Assembly (NCBI RefSeq): GCF_016907925.1
Contig: NZ_JAFBCZ010000009.1
Location: forward strand, 1-64,000
Direction: 5' to 3'
Source: Herpetosiphon giganteus
GTDB taxonomy: Bacteria > Chloroflexota > Chloroflexia > Chloroflexales > Herpetosiphonaceae
DNA length: 64,000 bases
Part shown: one piece after another, positions 45,401 through 52,911 of the stretch
Layout: every line of letters begins with the position of its first letter
Position numbering within the stretch: the stretch's first letter is position 1
Notes under the pieces: generated by a model
The model's input: only the letters and a program-made list of their open reading frames with translations
Told to the model about the DNA's origin: nothing
The model's database searches: none
Program-made: the position numbers and the translations under genes

Positions 45401-47169
45401 TTATGCTTGATGCGATTCCGCTGACGGCCAATGGCAAAATTGATTATCGCGCCTTGCCAAGCCAACAGCAAGCCAAACCTGTCGAGCGCACGGTTCCGAT
45501 CGCGGCCCCAACCAGCGTGACCGAGCAATCGCTGATGGCAATTTGGACAAGTTTGCTGGGCGTTGCACAGGTTGGCATTCAGGATAATTTCTTTGATTTA
45601 GGTGGCCACTCGTTGCTGGCAACCCAAGTGATTTCGCGCATTCGCGAGGTCTTTAATGTCAGTCTGAATCTGCGTGATTTCTTCCTCAGCCCAACGATCA
45701 AAGGCTTAGCCAGCATTATCGAGCAGGCAAACCAAACGCCAGCCCAAAGCAGCATTATCGCCATTCACAAAGCTGATCCACAGGCCCGTTTGCCGCTCTC
45801 CTATGCTCAACAACGGATCTGGTTCTTGGCCCAAATGGACCCAAACAGCAGCTTCTACACGGTGCCAGTTGTGCTCGAAATCAATGGCCGATTGAACCTT
45901 GTGGCCTTGGAACGCACGCTGAATGAACTTGTTGAGCGTCATCATAGCTTGCGCACCCGCTTTGTAAGCCACGAAGGCCAAACAATTCAGCAAGTGCAGC
46001 CAGCCCAACCCTTAACCCTCACGATTCATGATCTGAGTGGGTTGGCTGGCGAGGCTCAAACAACGGCGCTTGAGCAACGCTTGCAACAAGAAGTTAATCA
46101 ACCATTCCAGCTTGATCGTGACCAATTGTTGCGTGGGCGGTTGATCAAACTTGCCGAACAGCAGCATGTGTTGGCATTAAGCATTCATCATATTGCCTTT
46201 GATGATTGGTCGCAGGGCATTTTATTTGGCGAAATGACCCAGCTTTACCAAGCATTTGCCAGCAATCAAGCCTCGCCATTGCCAGAATTGGCCTTGCAAT
46301 ACCCCGATTTTGCTGCTTGGCAACGCCATTGGTTGCAAGGCGACGTATTGCAAAGCCAACTCGATTTCTGGAAACACCAATTGCATGGCAAATTGCCGAC
46401 GCTCGAAATGCCGCTGGATTATCCACGGCCAAGCGTCCAAACCTTCAATGGTGGCCACGAAACGCTGAGCATCGAACCAGAACTCTATCGCCAGCTCAAT
46501 CAATTGGCCCGTGATAACGAAGCAACCATGTTTATGCTGCTGATGACCGCGTGGGTCGTGCTGCTCAATCGCTATACCAACCAAAGCGATATTGTGGTCG
46601 GCACGCCGGTTGCCAATCGCAATCGCCAAGAGCTTGAGAGCATTATTGGATTCTTTGCCAATACCTTGGCAATTCGCAGCGATTTGAGCGACGAGCCAAG
46701 CCTGCAAACGGTTCTCCAGCGCATTCGCGAAACTGCGCTCAATGCCTACAGCCACCAAGATCTGCCGTTTGATTTGTTGGTGAGCGAGATTTTGCCTGAA
46801 CGCCAAACCAATCGTTCGCCGATTTTCCAAGCCATGTTGGTGTTGCAAAACGCTTCACGCACCAGCCTCGATTTGCCCGAGGTGCAGATTGTGCCGCGCA
46901 GCGTCGAAACCAAATCGGCCAAATTTGAATTGAGCTTGGTGCTCTATGACCATGGCTCAAGCATCGATGCATGGCTCGAATATAACAGCGACCTGTTTAA
47001 AGCCACAACGATCAAGCGCATGACCGAGCAATTTTTACAATTGTTGGCAAGCATGGTTGCGAATCCACAGCAGAAGATCAGCGAAGTCTCATTGTTGAGC
47101 ATGGCGGAAAAAGAACGCTTGCTCGGCGGCTGGGCCCAAGCGAACGACGACGACTACGATTTGTTCTAA
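42460..47169 (+). CDS. NRPS1: C-A(Thr)-PCP-C
   Basis: A 1,569-residue synthetase. C1 (about 40-480) has HHSVFDGWS at 175. A (about 500-1000) has YTSGSTGTPKG at 649, and the ten specificity positions read D-F-W-N-I-G-M-V-H-K from D695 onward, identical to the published threonine code. PCP (about 1015-1090) carries Ser1051 in LGGHSLLA. C2 (about 1110-1560) has HHIAFDDWS at 1243, with Asp for the Gly of HHxxxDG. The protein ends after C2 in an acidic tail (NDDDYDLF), so this C domain works with the AL-KR-PCP of the next protein. It should condense the PKS1 chain with Thr and then with the next unit. No epimerase. ATG 42460 follows GGAG. Confidence 0.93.
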   Translation: MTDFAAKIAALPPEKQALLIRRLQQTANQPPALVAQPRTTNTLPLSFAQERQWVLYQWDPSSPLYNITYGVRYVGKLDIDAVQAGFNSIAQRHEVLRTTFKLVDNVPYQQIHAELNPGFSLVDLRELNDDERESALQSQIQAETQQAFDLQTGPLLRILVLQIRDHEYIKLINVHHSVFDGWSAGVMIVELNSLLNAAYAGQPSSLPALPIQYADYAIWQRNWLQGSVLEQQLQYWKTQLAGELPILKLPTDRPYPAVESSRGAHYRVQLSPDLVQRLVTWSRSEGYTLNIILLAVWKTLLFRYTNQTDLLVGMPVANRHYNNLQALIGYFVNTLVIRTQAAGDMSFRSFLDQVRAANLAAQDHQDLPFEQLVEALQPERNLAHTPIFQSLFVFQRDTLNSFQTPELSVEPFPIESSTAKFALSLEAISLDQQINLSFEYKTDLFDRATIERLAQHYQILLEAALTTPELELSRLPLLSKSELQQLLPQTKPSAQPNLLPLHEQFEQQAQANPQAIAVRFEQTQLSYAELNSRANQLAHQLKTLNIGPDSLVGLCVEPSLDTIIGILAILKAGGAYLPIDPSYPQERIVWLLADAKVGLVVTQTRCSNKLPQAGLQLIMLDAVDSELSNQPTTNLPASAQLDNLAYVIYTSGSTGTPKGALITHRNVARLFSSTEHWFGFNQHDVWSLFHSFAFDFSVWEIWGALLYGGRLVVVPFMTTRNPAAFYQLLCDEGVTVLNQTPSAFRQLIINDAEQALPSRLNLRYVIFGGEALNVGALQPWFERHGAVRPQLVNMYGITETTVHVTYRPLTLHDAQNPQTSPIGAPIPDLDLYVLDDHCQPVPVGIAGELYVGGAGLARGYWNRPELTNQRFIQNPFAATGRLYKTGDLVRRLANNEIEYLGRRDNQVKIRGFRIELGEIQATLMAHPAITDAIVTVNTISADDQRLVAYLVTLPNQAPRFSQLRSFLKQRLPEYMLPNAFIMLDAIPLTANGKIDYRALPSQQQAKPVERTVPIAAPTSVTEQSLMAIWTSLLGVAQVGIQDNFFDLGGHSLLATQVISRIREVFNVSLNLRDFFLSPTIKGLASIIEQANQTPAQSSIIAIHKADPQARLPLSYAQQRIWFLAQMDPNSSFYTVPVVLEINGRLNLVALERTLNELVERHHSLRTRFVSHEGQTIQQVQPAQPLTLTIHDLSGLAGEAQTTALEQRLQQEVNQPFQLDRDQLLRGRLIKLAEQQHVLALSIHHIAFDDWSQGILFGEMTQLYQAFASNQASPLPELALQYPDFAAWQRHWLQGDVLQSQLDFWKHQLHGKLPTLEMPLDYPRPSVQTFNGGHETLSIEPELYRQLNQLARDNEATMFMLLMTAWVVLLNRYTNQSDIVVGTPVANRNRQELESIIGFFANTLAIRSDLSDEPSLQTVLQRIRETALNAYSHQDLPFDLLVSEILPERQTNRSPIFQAMLVLQNASRTSLDLPEVQIVPRSVETKSAKFELSLVLYDHGSSIDAWLEYNSDLFKATTIKRMTEQFLQLLASMVANPQQKISEVSLLSMAEKERLLGGWAQANDDDYDLF

Positions 47170-47182
47170 ATCGATCGAATCT

Positions 47183-47212
47183 CCAAGGGCTAGATTTGAT
47201 GCTAGCCCTTGG
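47183..47212 (+). promoter_or_regulatory. Intercistronic stem-loop between NRPS1 and NRPS2
   Basis: A perfect 11-bp stem (CCAAGGGCTAG / CTAGCCCTTGG) with an 8-base loop fills most of the 68-base gap. There is no T-run. It ends 10 bases before the ribosome site of NRPS2 and could act on mRNA stability or translation rather than as a terminator. Confidence 0.6.
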
Positions 47213-47237
47213 CTACGCTGCAAAGGGTGAAATGGAC

Positions 47238-50200
47238 ATGGATTTTCAGAGTATCCAGCGACGTTTTACAACGAGCGTTGAACAGCAAGCGAGCCATGTA
47301 GCGCTCATCGATGGCGATCAAGTACTGAGCTATGGCGAGCTTGCGACGCGCGTCCAACGGCTTGCGGCTGGTTTAGCTGCCAAGCAGATTGGCGCTGGCA
47401 GTAATGTAGCAATTTTGCTCACCAAGCCAATTGATGTGTGTAGCACGCTGCTAACAGCGCTGCTGGTGGGCGCGCGCTATAGCGTGCTCAGCCCCAATTT
47501 GGCTGGTTTTCGCTTGCGCAACATTATTGCCCGCCAACAATTGGTAGTCGGCACAGCTGAGACGCTGGCGTTGGTCGCCGATCAGGCTCCAAGCATTGAA
47601 TTTGAACAACTCATGCACAGCGATTCGGCTGCAATCGAGCAACCTGTAGCAACTGCCGAAAGCATTATTGCCCTGAGCTATGCCTCGCATCCCAGTGGCT
47701 TGCTGCAAGCAGGCCAGCTCACCCAAGCCAATTTGCTCAGTTTTATCGATTTTAACTTGAGCAAAGCCAAAGTGAGCTTTCAGCAAAGCCTGTGGCTTGG
47801 CGCAGAATTTACCGATTTTGCGGCGTTCATCAGTTTGGCAACCCTCGCAAGTGGCGGCACGCTACGGTTTAGCACGCTTGAAGCGCTGCATCAGCAGGAT
47901 TATGTCGAGCAACCACAAACATTAGGCTTGAGCCTCGCAACCCTGGGTCAGCTTCAACAAGCCAACCTTGGTTTGCCCAAAGTTCGGCATATTCTCAGCA
48001 GCGGCGAAAGCTTGCTCGCTGGCGAGGCGCTGAAACAACAGCTCAAACAGCAACAAACTGCCTGGCACAACTACTATGGTTTTCCGGCCATGCAACTGCT
48101 GACGGTGGTTGGCGAGCACAGCCAAACCGGCCAAATTCATAGCGGCAAGCCCGTGCCCCACACCCAAGCCTTCATTCTCGACCAACACAAGCAGCTTGCA
48201 CCAATTGGCTTAACTGGTGAATTGTATGTTACTGGCGCAGGCGTTTTTGCTGGCTTTGATCAAGCTCACTTGAATGCAGAGCGCTTGATTGCTAGCCCTT
48301 TTGCCGCTGATACCCAGCTGTATCAAACCCGCTACCTCGCGCGCTGGCACGATGATGGCCGAATTAACATCATTGGCAGCCTTGATTCAACGCTTGACGT
48401 GGCTGGTGCGCCATTATTGTTGCAAGAACTAGAAAGCCTGCTCGAAACCCATCCGGCAATTCAAGCAAGCTGTGTGGTACGCCGCACTACACTCAATCAG
48501 GCAGCAGCCTTAACGGGCTTTGTCGTTGCTAATCACAGCCTTGAGCCAAGCGACGTGCTCAGTTATCTCGAAACTCAGCTTGGTTGCCAATTGCCAACCC
48601 TTGGCTTGATTCAACTTGATCGCCTGCCGCGGATGGCCGATGGCCAGCCTGATCGCCAGCAATTAGCCCAAACCAGCGTGCTTGATTCGCGCCAATTGGC
48701 CGAGTTACAAGCCCAACTGCAACAGGCAGCCAATGGCGCAGAAGTCGCGCTGGTCGCCCAATCAATCGTGCCAGCAGCAACCCCGCTGCATCTCGACGAT
48801 ATTTTGCCAGTGCTTGAAATGGGGCATGTTGGCCCAGCCCAGCGCAGCATGAGCGCGCAGCCAGCCGAACCATTGGCAGTCAGCGACAAACCAGCTTTGG
48901 CCGTTGGCCAGCCATTAATCAAGGCCGATCAAGCGCCGTTTACCTTGGCCGAAGCCTTGGTGCAGGCCGCCAAGCTCTATCCTGAGCATGGCATCAGCTA
49001 TATCGAGGCCGATGGCACGGTTTTGGTTCAATCGTATGCGGCGTTGTTGGCCGCTGCTGAGGCGGTTTTGGCTGGTTTGCGGGCAGCAGGCTTACAAAAA
49101 GGCCAGCATGTGGTCTTGCAATGCACCAATAACGAGCCGTTTGTGGTGACATTTTGGGCCTGTATGCTTGGCGGTTTTGTCGCAGTGCCGCTGGCAGTGC
49201 CCACTAGCAGCGATCCGCATAACCCAGCGGTGAGCAAACTTTATAATACCTGGCAAACCTTGGAACAACCATTGATTGTCTGCGAACAAGCCAGCTTAAG
49301 CCATATGCAGCGCATGTTCAATGGCTTGGGCGTTGCCAACGTTGCAATTCAAATCGCAGAACAGTTGCGCCAGAACCAGCCTGATCAGCAGCACCAGCAG
49401 CTTGCGCCACAAGATGCAGCCTTGGTGCTGTTTACCTCGGGCAGCACCGGCCTGCCCAAAGGCGTTGAGCTGAGCCATCACAATATTATCAGCCGCTCCA
49501 AGGCCAGCGCGCAACACAATCATTTTGATCACAATGATGTTTCATTAAATTGGATGCCGCTTGATCATGTTGGTGGCATCGTGATGTTCCACTTTCATGA
49601 TCTCTGCTTGGGCTGTCGCCAAATTCAGGCCAAAACCGAGTATATTTTGCAAGATCCGGTGCGTTGGCTTGATCTGCTTGAGCACTATCGCGCAACGATT
49701 ACCTGGGCACCCAACTTTGCCTATGCCCTGATCAACGATCAGCACGAGCGAGTTAATAGCCGACAGCGCGATCTTTCGGCCTTGCGCTTCATTTTGAATG
49801 GTGGCGAGGGCATCAATAAGCAAACTGCGCTCAATTTCCTTGGCTTGCTGCAAGCTCATGGCCTACCAGCCAGCGCGATGCATCCTGCTTATGGCATGTC
49901 GGAAACCTCATCGGGCATTAGCTCATCGGATCAATTGGTGTTTGGCGCGAACAGCGGTTTTCACGAACTCGATCAAGCCTCGTTGCAAAGCGTCATTCAA
50001 CCAGCAACTGCCGACAGCATTGGGGTCGCGTTCGTCGAGGTTGGAGCACCTTTGCCCGGGGTTAGCTTGCGCATCGTCAATGCTGATGATCAAATCCTTG
50101 GCGAAGATATGATTGGCCGCTTGCAAATTAAAGGTCCGACGATTACCGCTGGCTACTACCGCAATCCCGAACTCAACCAAGAAGTTTTCACCAGCGATGG

Positions 50201-52685
50201 CTGGTTTACAACTGGCGATTTGGCCTTTTTGCACCAAGGCCGCTTGACAATTGCTGGCCGTGAAAAAGATGTCATCATCATCAATGGAATTAATTATCAT
50301 AACCACGAAATCGAAGCCTTGGTTGAAACAATCGCTGGCGTTGAGGTTTCGTATAGCGCAGCCTGTAGCGTGCCCAGCAAACATGCAGGTGGCACCGAAT
50401 CGCTGGTTATTTTCTACAACTCGAAATTGCCCGACTTTACCGAGCAACTTGAGCAAATTCAGCAGATTCGTGAAGTTGTGGTGCAGAAAATTGGCATTAA
50501 TCCCAGCGCTGTGCTGCCAGTCGCCAAAACCGATATTCCCAAAACGGCAATTGGCAAAATTCAGCGTTCGCAATTGAGCCAACGCTACGTTGCTGGCGAT
50601 TTTAGCGCGATTAGTAAGCGCATCGATCTGGCCTTGGCCAACGAGCAAACGCTGCCACGCTGGTTTTATAGCAAACAATGGCAACCAACCAGCCAGCGCA
50701 GCAATTCAGCCTTGCTCAAGCCAAGCTATGCCATTTTCAGCGATGATACTGCGCTCGCCCGCGCCTTGATCGATCTGCTCGAACAGCACCAACGAGCATG
50801 GGTTTTGGTTAGCGCTGGCGAAACATTCAGCCAGCACGAGCGCCATTACACGATTAATCTCAACGATCGCGAGCACTACCAACAGCTTGTTGCGATGCTC
50901 AGCGCAGCCAATATTCACGATTATATTCACTTATATAGCGCTGATCTGCCAAGCCAAATCGAGCAAGCAAGCGAACTGGCGGCGGCCCAATATCGGGGAG
51001 CTTATAGCATTCTGTTCCTGACCCAAGCTCTGGCCGAGCAAAAGCTTGCCAACGCGCATCTAACCGTGGTTTCGCAGCAAAGTCATGCGATTAATCCAAG
51101 CGATCAGGTGGTGTATGCGGCGGCTCCAATCCATGGCTTGCTCAAAACAATTCCCTTGGAGCTTGATTGGCTCAGTTGCCAGCATCTTGATCTCGATGCT
51201 GCGCCAGCAGCAACCAATAGCCAGCAGATTTGCCATGAACTGGCTCAGCCAAAGCCAACAGCAGAAGTCGCCTATCGGGCAGGCCAACGCTTAGTCCCAG
51301 CACTCGTTCAGGCCGAAATCGAACAAACAGCGCCGATTGAATCGCCGCTGATCAAGGGTGGCTTGTATCTGATTACTGGTGGACTTGGCGGCATTGGCAG
51401 CCAATTTGCCCGCTGGTTGCTGCAAAACTACAACGCGCGACTGGTGATTACTGGCTCAACTGAGTTGCCATTGGCAAGCGATTGGGCCAAGCATTTGCAT
51501 GCCGATAGCAGCCTAGCCAAACGGCTCCGCGCCTATAAAGATCTGAGCGATCTCAGCACCGATGTGGTGTATCAAGCACTTGATCTGACTGATCCCGCGC
51601 AGATCACAGATCTGATCAACACTGCCGAAGCGCGCTGGAATCAGCCATTGGCTGGGGTTTTCCACTTTGCTGGGGCTGGCAATTTGGCCTATCACTGGAC
51701 GGTGATGGAGCGCCACTGGATCGCCAACGAAAGCCTTGCGACCTTTGAAATGATGTTTGCACCCAAGGTTTATGCAACGTGGGCCTTGCAACAAGCATTG
51801 ATTAATCGGCCTGAACTGCCAATCATCGCCATGTCGTCGATTAATAGTTTCTTTGGCGGCGCAACATTTAGTGCCTACTCGGCAGCCAATAGCTTTCTCG
51901 ACAGCTTTATGCAGCATCAACGCCAAACGTCGCATCCCAAGGCGCTGTGTTTGAACTGGACGCAATGGGACAACATTGGCATGAGTCACAACAATCCCCA
52001 GCAAATCCGTGGCCTTTCCGCAGAACGCGGCTATAGCCTAATCGGCGTGCGCCAAGGCTTGCAATCGCTGCTCGCTGGCATCAGCCAGCAGCAATATTCG
52101 CTGTTGATGATTGGCTTAAACGGCGATAGCCCAGCCTTGCGGCCTTATATCGCAACTAATCAGCCAGTGCAACAACAGCTCAATCTGTATACCACTAATC
52201 AGCATGGCACGCTCAGCCACGAGCGCTATCGCCAACTTGCGCAGAGCTATTTTGGCGCAGCCAGCCTCGAATGGTATCAGGTTGATGCCTTGCCACGCAC
52301 GAGCAGCGGCGCGATTGATCATGCTGCGCTCAGCCAAATTGGCACAGCAAACCAACATGCCGTGGTCGACCAACCAACCACGAACATTGAAACCCAGTTG
52401 GTCAGCATTTGGCAGGAGATTCTCGACAAGCCCAAAATTGGGATTCACGACAACTTTTTTGCCTTGGGTGGCCATTCGCTGCTGGCAACTCAGCTTGTCT
52501 CGCGCTTGCGCGATAGCTTTCAGCTCGAAGTGCGGCTCTATCAACTCTTTGCCGCGCCAACCATTGCCGAGCTAGCAACAACGATTGAAAACTTACAACT
52601 TGAACAGATCGACGCAGCCGATATGGAAGCGCTGCTGGCCGAGCTTGAAGGCTTATCGGAAGAGGAGATTCAAGCTGGGTTGTAA
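47238..52685 (+). CDS. NRPS2: degenerate A, acyl ligase, KR, PCP
   Basis: A 1,815-residue protein of unusual order. Residues 5-490 are an adenylation fold with lost motifs: 'SYASHPSGLLQAG' (148) for YTSGSTGxPKG, LDVAGAPLLL for the A8 hinge, and ADGQPDRQ without the A10 Lys, so it should be inactive. Residues 580-1190 form a second, intact adenylating domain (FTSGSTGLPKG at 732, 'WMPLDHVGGIVMFHFHD', GMSETSSG, 'TAIGKIQRSQL'), similar to the acyl ligase that starts bacillaene synthase PksJ. KR (about 1200-1660) has TGGLGGIG (1380) and Tyr1547. PCP has Ser1747. This fits loading of a 2-keto acid and its reduction to a 2-hydroxy acid. ATG 47238 is preferred for spacing to GGTGA; ATG 47232 is possible. 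Confidence 0.88.
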   Translation: MDFQSIQRRFTTSVEQQASHVALIDGDQVLSYGELATRVQRLAAGLAAKQIGAGSNVAILLTKPIDVCSTLLTALLVGARYSVLSPNLAGFRLRNIIARQQLVVGTAETLALVADQAPSIEFEQLMHSDSAAIEQPVATAESIIALSYASHPSGLLQAGQLTQANLLSFIDFNLSKAKVSFQQSLWLGAEFTDFAAFISLATLASGGTLRFSTLEALHQQDYVEQPQTLGLSLATLGQLQQANLGLPKVRHILSSGESLLAGEALKQQLKQQQTAWHNYYGFPAMQLLTVVGEHSQTGQIHSGKPVPHTQAFILDQHKQLAPIGLTGELYVTGAGVFAGFDQAHLNAERLIASPFAADTQLYQTRYLARWHDDGRINIIGSLDSTLDVAGAPLLLQELESLLETHPAIQASCVVRRTTLNQAAALTGFVVANHSLEPSDVLSYLETQLGCQLPTLGLIQLDRLPRMADGQPDRQQLAQTSVLDSRQLAELQAQLQQAANGAEVALVAQSIVPAATPLHLDDILPVLEMGHVGPAQRSMSAQPAEPLAVSDKPALAVGQPLIKADQAPFTLAEALVQAAKLYPEHGISYIEADGTVLVQSYAALLAAAEAVLAGLRAAGLQKGQHVVLQCTNNEPFVVTFWACMLGGFVAVPLAVPTSSDPHNPAVSKLYNTWQTLEQPLIVCEQASLSHMQRMFNGLGVANVAIQIAEQLRQNQPDQQHQQLAPQDAALVLFTSGSTGLPKGVELSHHNIISRSKASAQHNHFDHNDVSLNWMPLDHVGGIVMFHFHDLCLGCRQIQAKTEYILQDPVRWLDLLEHYRATITWAPNFAYALINDQHERVNSRQRDLSALRFILNGGEGINKQTALNFLGLLQAHGLPASAMHPAYGMSETSSGISSSDQLVFGANSGFHELDQASLQSVIQPATADSIGVAFVEVGAPLPGVSLRIVNADDQILGEDMIGRLQIKGPTITAGYYRNPELNQEVFTSDGWFTTGDLAFLHQGRLTIAGREKDVIIINGINYHNHEIEALVETIAGVEVSYSAACSVPSKHAGGTESLVIFYNSKLPDFTEQLEQIQQIREVVVQKIGINPSAVLPVAKTDIPKTAIGKIQRSQLSQRYVAGDFSAISKRIDLALANEQTLPRWFYSKQWQPTSQRSNSALLKPSYAIFSDDTALARALIDLLEQHQRAWVLVSAGETFSQHERHYTINLNDREHYQQLVAMLSAANIHDYIHLYSADLPSQIEQASELAAAQYRGAYSILFLTQALAEQKLANAHLTVVSQQSHAINPSDQVVYAAAPIHGLLKTIPLELDWLSCQHLDLDAAPAATNSQQICHELAQPKPTAEVAYRAGQRLVPALVQAEIEQTAPIESPLIKGGLYLITGGLGGIGSQFARWLLQNYNARLVITGSTELPLASDWAKHLHADSSLAKRLRAYKDLSDLSTDVVYQALDLTDPAQITDLINTAEARWNQPLAGVFHFAGAGNLAYHWTVMERHWIANESLATFEMMFAPKVYATWALQQALINRPELPIIAMSSINSFFGGATFSAYSAANSFLDSFMQHQRQTSHPKALCLNWTQWDNIGMSHNNPQQIRGLSAERGYSLIGVRQGLQSLLAGISQQQYSLLMIGLNGDSPALRPYIATNQPVQQQLNLYTTNQHGTLSHERYRQLAQSYFGAASLEWYQVDALPRTSSGAIDHAALSQIGTANQHAVVDQPTTNIETQLVSIWQEILDKPKIGIHDNFFALGGHSLLATQLVSRLRDSFQLEVRLYQLFAAPTIAELATTIENLQLEQIDAADMEALLAELEGLSEEEIQAGL

Positions 52686-52758
52686 GGCTGTTGTATTGGT
52701 TCCATCCTCCTCTCGTCCGTGCGAGGAGCTGGAATGATTGAGCGCCACTCATAAATTT

Positions 52759-52823
52759 TAGGGGGTGCAGGGGGATTAAAGCCCCCTGCGTCTCCCGCCT
52801 TGAGGCGGGACGGAAGGGTGGTG
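52759..52823. repeat. Double-hairpin intergenic repeat, copy 1
   Basis: Two adjacent stems, GCAGGGGG/CCCCCTGC (52767-52789) and TCCCGCC/GGCGGGA (52793-52810), followed by 'GGAAGGGTGGTGA'. Near-identical copies lie at 62307-62372 and, diverged, at 63753-63815. It sits in the 226-base gap between NRPS2 and NRPS3, the only large gap within the assembly-line genes. Confidence 0.85.
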
Positions 52824-52911
52824 ACTGGCCAATGATTCGTAAAAACTAACCTTTGAAAACTGAGGGTGAGGGGATTCATAGTCGTTTTTATGTGCGCCAT
52901 GAGGTTTGATT

